From: Panonychus citri
Lineage: Eukaryota > Arthropoda > Arachnida > Trombidiformes > Tetranychidae
DNA: 64,000 bases
Assembly: GCF_014898815.1 (NCBI RefSeq)
Contig: NW_026515508.1
Location: 1 to 64,000, forward strand
Reading direction: 5' to 3'
The notes under the pieces are model-generated. The model did no database searches. It was given only the letters and a program-made list of their open reading frames with translations, and was not told the DNA's origin. A program made the translations under genes and the position numbers. Each line of letters begins with the position of its first letter. Positions within the stretch are counted from its first letter, which is position 1. Shown here one piece after another: positions 46,059-58,690 of this stretch.

Positions 46059-47328
46059 TTATTCTTGATCGTTGTTCTCATCCTGAATGTTATTCAGTGT
46101 ATTGGTTATCCAATCAATTAACCAATCGATGATCACCATTGGTGAGATTCCGAGCCAAATGCCGATGGCACTTTGAGTGTATACAATTAGATCGTCGATA
46201 TCATAATAAGGTACAACTATGTTGGATAATGTCGGCGTTGATGGCATCCGAATCACCATCATTGATTGATTGTTACTACGACGATAGATGATCCGGTTCT
46301 GGGTTGGTTTTAACATTGTATCGTCGCAATCGGGATATGGGGCCAAATTTTACATTGAGCTTCAAAGGACGAGAAAAGATTGTGATAGTAAAATTTGGTC
46401 TCATTTTCGGGGGTCAGATATTCAAGGTAAATCTGAAAAAGGCCAGTTTTACTTTCCGATTGTTCTTGTTGGTCCAAGGGTTGAAGAACACCATTAAATG
46501 GACAGTCCAGTTTTTCTCGAGTTAAATTACTTAAACATTGGGAAATTTTATCGATCTTATTAAGAAAACCTTGAGCTTTATAATCGGTACACTGATCGAA
46601 AAAGTCACTTTGTGAATAAGATGTTTTCAACCTTTTAAAGGAAAAGATCATTTCGAACGGAATATTGGCCTTAGAATAGAAGTCGAAAAAAAGTGAATTC
46701 TCCGATTTATGGTTGACAATCTTTTCCAAGGTACAATCATTACCGAAACGGAGGTTGAAAAGTTGGCCAGGTAAGGGTCAAACTTGACCATCATCATTTG
46801 ACCTGAAGCTTCACCTCGCTCAACGATATTTCGATCATAACTTATTGCTGAACCATTTTTACTACACGAAATTGTGACACAAAGTAAGGTACCGATTAGA
46901 TTATTGGTCTTGGTACAATCGCTTGAGGTCACTTGATTCTGGTAAATGTCATCAATGGCCGGGGCTGGATGGATGGATGAGATTATCCGATTTGGATCTT
47001 TAATACTTTTCATCAGCTCATTAACTTTCATTTCACTGAGTAGTTTCAACGCTGTCGGGTCAATGGCGAACCTTTTTTGACCTGGTCGATAAATGGACAC
47101 TGTTGGATACTTGGACTGAAAATAAGTGACATTGATCAGGTCATAAATTGAAAAGCAAAGGTAAATATCAGGTAAATAAAACTTTGCCGAATTGGAAATT
47201 TTCAATCGAGTTCGAGTCTCACCTCGAATAATATAATTCAACATGAAAGCGATCTGATAGATACACAAGGCCAACGCTGCCGTGTCAATGGTCAACCTTA
47301 AATATTGACGTGAATCTTTGATCATCAT
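46059..47328 (-). CDS. DEG/ENaC-family cation channel, one intron, one apparent frameshift
   Basis: Exon 1 (46744-47328, 195 codons) encodes a first transmembrane helix (~14-36, DTAALALCIYQIAFMLNYII) and the start of the extracellular domain (FYLPDIYLCFSIYDL, equivalent to the FPAVTIC region). A 74-nt intron (46670-46743, GTAATG...TTCTATTCTAAG) restores frame to exon 2 (46059-46669). Near the C-terminus are PDCDDT, typical of the last Cys-rich loop, and TM2 with YTQSAIGIWLGISP, whose G-I-S matches the Gly-x-Ser selectivity filter. Between CKIWP and PDCDDT the frame shifts by one base in a run of four Cs (about 46341-46345). One more C would restore it. At ~400 residues it is short for the family. 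Either a pseudogene or a base missed in assembly. Confidence 0.75.
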
Positions 47329-50300
47329 TTTCGTTTAATTAAAACAATCAACTGACCACTGATCGAAAAGACAAAGATCATTATAAAATCAACAATACCA
47401 ACTGATTGACCAGAATAAAAGTAAAAAGTTAGCCAACAATTAACATCCACACCGAATAACCAACCAATAATCAATTGATTGTCGTTCATTAAATATCTTA
47501 ACAATCAATTAACAGTTGAAAGAAAAATAGTTAATCATTTCCACGAAAATATCATTTGATTGTTACAATGTTTTTTTTTCTGCCTTCTAAATGATTAAAG
47601 TTAATCACTGAACTGGTATAATGATTAACCTTAACTCCATCATTGTGATTGACTTAATTGTCAAGTAATAAGTGAAACCCTATGGTCATTAAATGTTCAT
47701 GTTTTTTACCTCGAATTTGATACTTACAATTATTGCTTCGAACCAGAAAAGTTCAATGATGATAAACATCTTCATTTGATATCGATTGATCATGTACCAT
47801 GTTAATCACCATCTTCTTAATGATTTTCTGCTGATCAAGTTGATTTGGATTCTTATTGATAGATAAACCAAAATGTTTTCCAATGGATCAATATGATAAC
47901 ATTGGATTAGAGAGTGAGAGAGAGAGCAAGATAGAGAGAGAAACTCATTGGAACAAAAAATTATCCCAAATCAATAAGAAAACATTTTCGAAACGATTAT
48001 TTTTTCTCTCTCACAATTGATTCAATTTCTAAGCTGGAAAGCAGTTCTAATTGATTTGAATCAGTTAATCAATATGTAAAAAAAGCACAAGAATGAGACT
48101 TAATTTGATTGATCAATTTTGTGACTTCAAGTGTTGACTGTTAACAATTAGCATCCAAGATGAAGTTGACCGGATAATATTGACCATTGGAAAATAATTG
48201 ATTCTTTGCTTATCTTGAATCTATCATTTTTATGGCAATAGGAAAGTTGATTAAGTATAATAATCAACTAGATGAAGGAGGAAGTTAAGTAATCAATGAT
48301 GAGAATGATGATGATGACGATGATGATGATGTTATAAAAGTGATTAAGCCTCCCGGGTCATCATCATCATCATCTTAACTGACCATCAACTCTTATATTT
48401 AACTGATACTAACTAACGATTCCCAGGTTGATCCTTTTTTTAGACACTAAGTGTATATATAACTGACCAGTCCGATCGGTTTCATGGTGATCATGATAAG
48501 TAATCATTTTGAAAAGATATAATCATGATAATGATTCTGGTCAATATATATGAGTTTTTAAATGACCATTGGAATTGATTGTTTCTTTTTTTCATCCCAG
48601 TCAATTTTTCCCCATGAATTGTGACCCAAGATAATAAATATCGATAGTTTCATGTGAAAGTTAAAGTAACATGAAGGATTAACAGAATACTTGGAATTGA
48701 ATTGTATTCAGTTGTTGTTATCTCATTATTATCTTAAGGAGTGTAGGTAGTTATCAGAATTCTAGAAAGGTTGAAAGTTACTCTTTCCACCCTGAGACTA
48801 AAAGGTAACCATGAAAAATAAATAATCTCATCTCGTCAAAGGGGATCAGCGAAAAAAAAGTTCTTGAAATTTTCGAATGAAACTTTTTTTTTCCTTACTT
48901 ATCTTTCTCAATGGGAATCATGTATTACTCTGAATTTATCCATGCAACTGAAAATCAAATGAATAAATTACTAAGTATTATAATCAAATGAACATTTGAA
49001 TAGCATCAACCTATTAAATTCTGGTTCAGTAAATCAAAGTCAATTATTAGGCATTATTATCATGTCATTCAATATGAAAACCTTTTTTTTTCATGGGATT
49101 TAATTTTCAGCATGAAAACAATTTTCATGGAGAAATAAATTGCTCATCTAATTTTGAAATGCTTATTGGTAATTCAATCACATTAAGAGTTGAATTAAGA
49201 TGATGATTATGAAAGGTATCAGATTTTGTTGTTTCCATTAGGATAAATTTTTTTGTCTCTTCTGATATTATTTTGATATCTGAACTTTTGGTGTGAGGAA
49301 AAAGAGTTGAAAAAGCTTCCGGGTTGAAGAGGGTTCCAGTCAGTGGGAAAGTTTATCTACTGTTTCCGGTGGGTACATGAGTCTAAAGGTTTAGATACAA
49401 TGGAAGGTGGAAAATGAGGAGGAGGAGAGTGGGTGAAATTCCCATGGAAACGATTCTCCATCATTTCCATTTTCTCCTGAGGATATTCTGAGACAAGGGA
49501 GTAACTTGGTGATGGAAAAGAAACTCAAAGTAATGGATTAGAAGATGAAGAGAGAGAGAGAGAGAAGGAGGAAGAGAAGATGAGGATGAAGAACAGTTTG
49601 GGCGAAATAGACTAAAGGTAATCTTTCATTCTCATGTTATTCAGGTAATTTTGATGAAGAAAAAGGGATGAGATGAAAAAGTAGAATAAAAAAGAGAAAC
49701 TTACTTGTTAGAACTTTGAGAATTTTTTTTCTCTCCATTCTAATATACGACTACAAGATCGATATCGAAATCTGTACATTCAAAGTTACTATTCTTTCTG
49801 AACTTTTTCCTTGTATTCGAAATCTTGACATGAAGAGAAAATTTATTTTTCTCTTTTCTTTCCATTTTCTTTTTACCACTTTTGTCGTAGTCTTGACCAT
49901 TATTGAAGAGTAACTGGTCAAGGTGAACATGATAGTGAAGACAACCAAAGATAAGCAAGATTTACCTTCTTACCTTGACCATCAACATCTTCATCACTGT
50001 TGTGAATCACAGTGATGACAATAAAATTACAATTCAGTTTATTACCTTTGTAATCATGATGATTGGATATCAAGAAAAAAAAGAGAGAAGGAAGTGAAAA
50101 AAAAGTTCTGATTCAATTTAAGAAAAAGAATCTGATTTTTATTCTTGGGACATTTAGAGAAAGTGATGAAGATGATCATCATGAACACTGATGAAAATGA
50201 AGTCATGATGAAAAAGAATCAAAATAAAGAAACAGATTAATTCAGAACAAGAATCAAATTCCAATAACCTAATTTACCATTACAACTTTTATCTTCACCT

Positions 50301-53080
50301 TTTCCACCATCAAACATATTATCTTTTCACCTTCATCATCTTCTCATCCAACACCACCTCATGATCATCATGGTTCCCATGTTTCAAAATGTTTATCTCT
50401 CTCTCTCTCTCCTGAATGAAATAATAACGATAATTTAATCATCCAAAGCTCAATTTTATCCTCAAATCGAAGGTAAAAAAATCATCATTCCCTGATTCTT
50501 GGTGATGACCACTCACTTGATTATCTCCATCATCACTATCTTACTGGTCAGTATTGAAAAACTTACATTCTGTTTTCTTTGACATTATTTATTAGCATTA
50601 ATTTGATCACCATTAACCTTATCTGAAAGATGAGGAGGAGGATGATGATGAGGATAATATAAATGGACCAGAATCTCAGATTAAATTGGAAATTGTGAAC
50701 AAGAATAACATTCTCACCGTTATATTGATTCATTATGCTCATGTAAAAGCTATAAGAATATTTTATCACAATTTTCTCTGGAAATGAAGAAGAAGAAGGA
50801 GAAAAAAAGTTCCATCGAAAAGAAAAATTTGACCACAAACTTTTTCTTCTTCTTGACCAATTCAATTATCATCAGGAAACGTAGTAACTTTATCACCATC
50901 TTCCCCTGAATAATATAAGATTGGCTCTTAATTCATGGATTCACAATCGATTTACATAAACTGAACTTTATTTTCATAACCTACTATTCAATTTACATAA
51001 AGATTCAATGTTAACATATAAACTTATTATTTAAATGAAATTTTCACTTTCACCCCTACTCGAATTCACCATGATAATATTATCATCTTCATCCTCCTCC
51101 TGAATTATCATCATGCTTCATTATCATCACTCTCTTTTGGCTAACATTCACATTTTCGAGTTCCATCTTAAATCTATTTGAAAAGTTCTAACGGAAAAAG
51201 AACTCCAACTTTTTTCTTCTCTCTTTTTATTCTTAAACATCAGTTCTGATTCAGAACTTTTCTCTTCGGAACATTTTTGCCAGGTTTCCATTTCAATGGT
51301 TTCTCTGATTGTTGTAATGATTTCAACCTCGAATCTGATTCTATTTCGAGTGAGTGAGAGTGAAAAGTTTTTTCTACTTTTTTCGAAACAATCTTTTCTT
51401 AAATTCTATTCAACTCATTTGATTCCATTTCATCATGAGAATTCGTATTAATAGAATCAGAATGAATTTCTTTTCTCAAAAAAAAAGTGTATCAAATTTG
51501 AATTTGGATGTAGAAAAAAAACTGAAATTCTGATCAGATATTAAACAGAAAGAAAAAAGTTCTTAACAAAAATATTTTTCAATTCGGCTCATGGTATTCA
51601 TCATGATGATATCATGCAAATAGTGATTAGTATCATGAAATAACATGAATCAATGTGTCTTGTGTTTCTGGACAGGTTTTGGAATCACATTTTCATGGGT
51701 TTAATGAGCCGCATGTAAACCAGAATCAGAACTTTTGTTTTTATTCCTCCTTCTCTTTCAATCAGAACTATCGTTTTCTCATGAATTTACATGGAGTAAA
51801 AACTTGGAATCATGGAAAGTTATTTATTTTCATTGAAAAATAGCACACGATGAGAAAATCTTTAAGAAAATGGTTCATTTTCATGATGATTATAATGTTG
51901 ATTCTGATAGATCATGATAGAAACAGAATTTGATTAATATATAACAATAATATTTGTCACATGAGATATTCATGGTTATCATTTATTATCATGTTTCACA
52001 TTTTGTGGAGCAAATTGTCAAACAGATTCTGTAACAAACTATTCATCTGTTATCCGGTTATTTATCATGGCTTTTTCATGATGATTCTGATGATCATGGT
52101 GAACATCATGAAGATGATATTATTATTATATCAACTATAAGGAGAAAGGGGAACTTTTTTCTTTCTCTCTTCTATTCTAATCTTCAATTTGTTCGGGAAA
52201 ATTATCGTTATCCTCAGTTGATTACATCATGAATTTCAGTTTGTTTACCTTGGAACAAAGTTTTCTTATATCTTTGAGTGATAAAAGTTTCTCTTTCAGA
52301 TTTTGTTTCCATTCCAATGTTTCCATGATAATATGATTCTGAGTAAGGTGTTGATGCTGATTATCATTGTATCTTCATGGTGATGATAATGATGATATCA
52401 TGATTGTCTCTGGTTCTCTCTCAGTGAGTGATGAGCATTTCTCCCTTGAGGAAATATGATTCTTGATATTCTGTCTCTCTCATGCTCTTTCTTTCTGATT
52501 GTTATCATTTTTATTCTGATGTTGAAAATGAAGTTGATATTGAGTAGATAACTCGAAAGAATAATATTATTAGAACTTTTTTCTCTTCTTTTTTAAGGTG
52601 AAAATAAGAGAGAGAGAGAAAATAATACAAAGTTTCAGAATTTTAAGAATTTTTTTCTTAAAAGTTCATTTTCACTGAATTCTTATTATTATATACACTC
52701 CCTGTCATTCATTTTCTGCTTTTTAGATATTACATTCTAGACCATGCTCAAGTTTCATGAGACTCATGGATTCATCTGGTATAACAAAATATCATTCTGA
52801 TTATTATTAGTTCAATTTCATCATGAAAATCATAAACTTTTATGATTGACTGAACTTTTGAATGAGAAAAAAAGTTTTATATTGAAATGTTGATAACCTT
52901 TCGTTGTGATAATTTAATTTTGTTCAGACTTGATTAACAATCTTGATTGACAGTATTGAGAATCTGAATTAATTGTGGTCACCTTTTTTTGTTTCTGTCA
53001 TGTAATCATCTCAAAGGTAACATATTGTTATCCAGTTGGTCAGTTTACTTTTATCTCTGGTTTGATTTGACCAGTGGGGG

Positions 53081-53124
<44 letters not shown>

Positions 53125-53126
53125 AG
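47329..53126. other. Large intergenic interval, no supported gene
   Basis: About 5.8 kb of AT-rich sequence with GA/CT tracts (47910-47940, 49551-49565, 50395-50411, 52609-52620) and many ATGATG/CATCAT clusters. Short frames (49716-49958 on both strands, 50563-50865, 51655-51843) show no domain, conserved block or splice context. No tRNA or rRNA signature was seen. Confidence 0.4.
53093..53122. repeat. (AG)n microsatellite at transposon left edge
   Basis: About 15 AG units end 5 bp before the left inverted repeat of the large transposon. Confidence 0.95.
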
Positions 53127-53139
53127 CCCAATCAACAGT
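53127..53139 (+). repeat. Left terminal inverted repeat
   Basis: CCCAATCAACAGT, an exact inverted match of 61917-61929. Confidence 0.85.
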
Positions 53140-53581
53140 TTTGAATCAAACTTGTTTCAAAAAGGTTTCAAAAAAGTGCGTTTTTATTCAATGATGATTC
53201 AAACAATTTTGAAGCGTTTTGAAGTAAAATTGAGTCAGTTTTGAGTAAAATTTGAGTCAATTTTTACTTATTTTGAATCAATATTGAAAATCATTCAAGC
53301 ATATTCAATTAGATACAGAAAGATGTGAAATTTATTCTCATTAGCAAATAAACGAATTCTAAAGTTATAATTCTGATTTTCGTGCTGATATAAGAACCAC
53401 TGAATTCAAACTCGGAAATATATTCTTGTGATATTGGAATCTATTCTAACTAACGAATCATCTTTCAATAAATCAGAATTCCAATGATTTTGAATCAAGT
53501 GTTTGAAAAAAATCTATGACAGCGAAAACTCAAAGATTCAATGAATTTATTTTAATCTTGATTATTTTCAATTATTCTAGT

Positions 53582-55343
53582 TTATTCAAAATTTTTTTCC
53601 CAAAGACTATTTTCATCGTCATCCTCCATCATATCGAATGGTGATATTGAATCATTTTTTATTGATTCAAATGAATTATCTTCTATTTCAGTTTGATCCA
53701 CTTCTTGCTCATCCTCTTCAACCCGTGTAGAATCTGATCTTTTTTGTTGATTTTTATTCTTGGAGCTCATTTCTTTACCAATTCGATTCCTGAGCATATT
53801 TTCTTGTTTTTCATCATATTGAGAATATCCAGCTTTTCTGAATGAATGATCTATGAAAAGATTCTTTGATTTAATAAGTGATTAAATAGAAAAAGAATCA
53901 TTACCTATTAAAGCTCTGATACGAGTTTGACCACGAATATAATCAAAATTTCCTTTGAAGGCTCATTCAAAGGATCATTGAATCGAGGACAAATACAAGA
54001 GAATCTTTCTGTTGATTCTTTGTATTGCTCTTTGTATTTTTCAATCTCACTTTCATCATAGAACTTTTCCTAAAGTAACATTCTTGAAAAAGATTGGGAA
54101 AAGCTATATGAATTATTTGATAACCAAAGAATATGGATTTTTGATTTGGAACGAATCATTGCAATCTGATATTTATCAAGGGCAATGGAGCTCTCCTTCT
54201 ATGAATATCTGATTCTGAAAAACAAAGAAAAATTATTAATGTGAATCAGTTTATTGTTTGATATTAATTAAGAATATTACCTTTTTCTTATTTTATAAGT
54301 TGGGTCACGAATCGGTATCTGAAATAATAATTTATCATCTCGCTGATCTTTTGTTAACGTTGAAAAGAGAAAATTAACAACTTCAAGCGTATTTTTAACC
54401 ATGTAAGCTAAAGGATCATTATCAGATAACCAGATTTTTTTCTCATTCAGAATTTCTAAACGTTGTTTGATTGCGTCTTGATCTTTTTCAGGAAGTTTTG
54501 AAGCCCCATCATCACTCGAAATTTTATTATTTCTGACTTGGTTCCCACTTTCAGTAGGATTTTCAACCTCTTCTTTGTCTGCAGAGTTATTTTCCGTTGA
54601 ATCATTTCAGTTTCTTGAATCTCATTTCTCGTACTTTCTTTGAAATGTTGAATTACTTCTTTGAATTTTTATCACTGAAAACGTGCTTAACAGGTGATTC
54701 ACCTATTTCCAATGGCTGGTGTTCTAGTGACAAAACTAATCGAGAATTTCCAACAACCCTTTCATGATTTTCCAAGTTTCATTACAATCAACATTTATTC
54801 TCAAGTTCTTTTTCAAATCAACGGAGTTATCTGTAATGGAAAAAAATCAATTGCAAATCAAATAAAATGATTAATATAAATTAGTTTAAACTCACCTGAA
54901 GTTGCTATTATTTGAGCTGAAAGCATTTGGCCTTGCACATTGAAGATGAAATTATTCATTCTTGGATCAAATATATCATCGAAAGGTAATTTAAAACCAA
55001 ACTCAAGTAATTGATTTTCACTGATTTTCACTAAGAAAGGTTGTTTCCTCATCACAAAGTCTTCTGAGTAAATGTGGGGTAACAAAATAGCATAACAGAA
55101 ACCTTTTTCACATTTTCCTTGGCCATTTTTATTATTCGTTGAATTGTTTCCAATTGAATTTTTAGTCGCACTAGTTTGTCCAGAATCATAACTTCCGGTT
55201 TTCCTCGTGTTATCAGACGAATGAGGTAAATTATTTGTTAGATTTCTATTTAGAGACTGTTCCAGACTAGTTCTAGGCTGTGATGAAAATGTTCTTATTT
55301 CACTATTTAAAGAAATTGATTTTTGTCGAGACTTTTGTGACAT
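53582..55343 (-). pseudogene. Transposon accessory gene C (multi-exon, decayed)
   Basis: Exon 1 (54896-55343) starts MSQKSRQKSISLNS, is Ser/Asn-rich, then has a folded-looking segment (GFCYAILLPHIYSEDFVMRK, then FNVQGQMLSAQIIATSG). A 65-nt intron (54831-54895) in phase 1 leads to DNSVDLKKNL. Further introns lie at 54215-54280 (66 nt) and 53851-53904 (54 nt). The last splits IRALIG|DHSFRK. The final exon (53582-53850) is acidic. Between 54830 and 53906 the frame breaks several times (near 54755, 54670, 54605 and 54199), so no full product is made. Motifs and two intron positions match gene B, so the two are paralogues. No known domain is recognised. A DNA-binding or transposition-accessory role is a guess from context. 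Confidence 0.65.
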
Positions 55344-55750
55344 TTCGGAACAATTGAAATATCAATGGATGAGATTTAACAAAGAAAATGATGACAAGAT
55401 TAAGAGGAAAAAATGATACTAAAAACTGGTTTATGCTGATGATTTTATTGAAGAAGAATTTTTCAAAAAGTTAAATGGACATAAGGGAAGAAAGTTTTCT
55501 TTTACCCTTGTAATCAACAAAAAAGTTAAATTTGAAATATTTCTGATACTTAACACAAAGTGTGAAATGTATGAACTTTTAACAAGTAACAATAATAGGA
55601 AAATAAATATGTCATTAAATTCTATTGAATTTTAACGATTGAATTGATTAATTGAGAAAAATACGAAATATGAGAAGGAAATTTGTACCTTTGATTGGAT
55701 AATAATTTGATTTGTAATTGAATAAATTCTGACCTTGAATTCAGTTGAAA

Positions 55751-57773
55751 TTATTTTGGCATATGAGAAGCGATGAGATTAGCCAGAAAAGCCGGATTTG
55801 AAGCGAGTAAAGCTTTGACAGCTTCAATTTGATCATTGTTCAGAGCAGTTTGTGGTTGAACTGATTTCTGAGAATCATCAACGACAGTCGAAACTGAAGA
55901 TTCATTTGTTGTAGATAGATTACTCGAATCAGTTTCATCGTCTGAGATACGTGAAGAGCGCAGTTTCTTCACTATCTTTTTTTCGTCGGAATCCAAAGAT
56001 CTTTTCCTAGTTGAGGAATAATTTCCACTGGGTCCAGCAATAGATTCTTCAGAAACAACTCCAGAATCAGCTGATATCTGATTTGAATATTCCTCATCAC
56101 GGTAAAGCTTCGGTGTAGAAATTCTGTACTGTGATGAAGGAAAATCTGTACCAAAATTTGAAGCATTATCAATATCACTTGAATCTTTTGCAGATCGTGA
56201 GATTGAAAGATCTAATTCCTGTTGAATAGATTCATTTTCAGCGTTGGTTATCTGTTCATCATCATTAACAGCCTGTTGATTCATAACGATATTTTCTTCA
56301 TCTGTTGGGGGAATTTTATCATCTTCAGTCGGTTTAGTTGAATCATTTTCATTTGCATCAGCATTATCTGGTAATCTTTCAATGGATGTTGAAAGTTTGG
56401 ATTTGACGGTTGGGCTGTTTCTCATAGCGTCAAATGCTGAAACAGAAGTTGATTTATCCTTTTCATCAGAACTAGTTTCTCCGTCTTGATTATCACTTCC
56501 AAAGTCTGAGAAATTGAAATCATTTGAAGATTCTTTTTGAATCTTTTCTGAAGCTGCTGACTCTTCTTCGTCGTCTGATATTTTTTCTTGCTTGATGAAT
56601 GGTTGTGTTTATCATTGAAGCCAAACGAATATCTTCATCTCCTTCACTTGTATTGGAATTTTCGTCCATAGGACTTTGATCCCTGCGATGAGATGTTGAT
56701 GGAGCAATTTTGTTCCGCTTATTATTCATCGCTTTGGACATATTAGTAACAAGGGTTTGCTCGTGACTGCGATCATATGATGTTCTTTTTGATTTTCTTA
56801 TAACATGATCTATTGGAGCAGAAAAAATCAAATTAAAATTAGAAAAAATACCAATTTCATAGAAATTCTGATAAACTCACCGAATAATGCCCGAATTCTC
56901 CTTTCTCCTAAGCCATCTTCATAAGCTCCTTGACATGGATACTTGAGAGGATCAGAATAATTCCAAATAGCTGCTAATCCTGTGTTACCACCTGTTCCTT
57001 TGAGAGTAACACCAACAAGCCAATGTTTGGGAAACGAGAATCTTATGATATTTGTCAAAATCGTTGAAGGTTGGATACCACGACCGTGACCAGCACCCAT
57101 TGCTTGTTTGTAATGAGAAGTTGCAATGGGAAGAATTCCTTCAATGAATGTTAGTGTTCCCGCTTCATGGGTTAGATCCTTTTCAGGAATATATCTAATT
57201 CCTTGTATATCAAAACCAATGTTAGTGGAAAGGTTTGGTTTGACAAGCTCTTTGTACTCTTTAAGGTGAACAATTGATTCCAAGACTTTTAGAATCTCAT
57301 CGAAAGCTTGTTTGATTTTTTTTGGATCCATTTGATCTGAAATCAAATCTTTGATTTTTTTCAAATGAGAGTTGATTGATGATAACTTAGCAGAATCAGA
57401 ATCTTTTCTCTCTGTTTTAGATTCTGATGAGCAATCATCACAAGAAATATCAACGGTAACAACTGAAGGTGAAGATTTTGTTTTTGTTTTTTGTTGATTG
57501 TTGGAAATTTCGTCGGTTTTCTTGATTATTTTCTCGAAATCAAGATCACTTGTGACTGGCAATCCTTTCGATTGAAATTTCGAAATCTTTATTCCTTCCA
57601 TACTGAGCCAGTCGTTTATCTTTGTTTCTAAGTTCTTTATATCTTTCTTTTTTGCTTCATTGATGAAAAGACCATAATTCTCAAAGAGTTGAATAGAATC
57701 GTCTAAAAGAAAGATATATTAGAATCAGATGAATTAGATGAAATTCAGACTTACCTCCTACTGATACAATCAT
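55751..57773 (-). CDS. Transposon accessory gene B (three exons, one frameshift)
   Basis: A minimal first exon (57755-57773, MIVSVG) joins through a 52-nt intron in phase 1 to exon 2 (56881-57702, DDSIQLFENYGLFINEAKKK...). Exon 2 carries an alpha/beta-looking block (IGFDIQGIRYIPEKDLTHEA, then HGRGIQPSTILTNIIRFSFP and GLGERRIRALF). A 71-nt intron (56810-56880) in phase 1 leads to exon 3 (DHVIRKSKRTSYDRS), then an acidic Ser-rich tail ending in IEAVKALLASNPAFLANLIA. In exon 3 an A run near 56580-56585 has one base too many, which shifts the frame. Sequence upstream of 57773 is homologous in layout to gene C exon 1 but has stops. The block before HGRGIQPS is loosely BEN-domain-like; this is unverified. 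Confidence 0.65.
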
Positions 57774-57973
57774 TGCTTGGATTGGATTGCAGTCAGGAAC
57801 TTGAATTGTTATCAAATTTTACAATGAATTTGACGCTCTTTCAATTCTTCCGAATTTGTTCCTTTTCCACTTTAAAACATATCGGAACCATTTTGTCTTT
57901 TGAGATTCATTTCCTTATTTTTTGGGATAAACGAACAACAGCAATTACAGATTTTGATTCTCCATGAGTTTTA

Positions 57974-58690
57974 AGAAAGATCCTACTAAAGTTGATTGAT
58001 CTCTAATGATATTTGAACAGAACTTCGGTGTTCTTGGCGTAATACGCTTGAACTGATTCAATTTTCTTTTGAACGTGTTTCCATCCACTCAATTGTAAAA
58101 ACAAGTTGATTTTAAGACTCACTGAAAACTTTCTCAATGAAAATAATACTAAAAGTTGTTGTTTCAGAATTTAAAATGAAAATAACAATTAAAATGAATT
58201 AAAACGTGTGAATGTTTATCTTTTACGGAAGGAAATCACATGTGATAAAAGAACATTTAAAAAAAGAACTTTTTTTTTCGAAAGCTTGTGATTGGTCAAT
58301 TTCTTGTCACGTGATTGTTGCTAAGCAACAATCGAATAAAAAATATTCTTTTCTAAAGATAAGATAAAGAAACACATTGATGTTTACTTTTAACATTAAG
58401 AATTAATTTTGTTTGTGTTAATAATTAATTTATATTAATTATTCATTTATTTGTGTTAAAATTTAATTAATTTTGGTGAAAACAATTACTTTGTATCTCT
58501 TTATAATGTATCGACGAGAAAACAAGGAAAAATTCACAAGCTAAATCAACAAATTTATCTTCAAAATCTACCAAATCTTGACTCAGATTTTGACTCAGAT
58601 CAATCATCTTTCATTTGCTCAGTAAATAGTGGAAATAATTCTGTTTGTGAAAGTGATGCAAATAGTTCATTAGACGGAAGTGAATCATCA
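57974..58690. promoter_or_regulatory. Divergent intergenic region of the transposon
   Basis: This ~0.7-kb interval separates the minus-strand accessory genes from the plus-strand transposase and so probably holds both promoters. It contains TTGCTAAGCAACAATCG near 58318, with GTTGCTAAGCAAC a perfect 13-bp palindrome. From about 58510 an open frame continuous with the transposase encodes an Asn/Ser/Asp-rich leader but has no ATG in that frame. An ATG at 58507 is one base out of frame. Confidence 0.5.

Noticed and set aside
46310..46729. First frame change in the DEG/ENaC gene as a frameshift
   Set aside because: A canonical 74-nt intron (46670-46743) with a strong pyrimidine tract explains it exactly.
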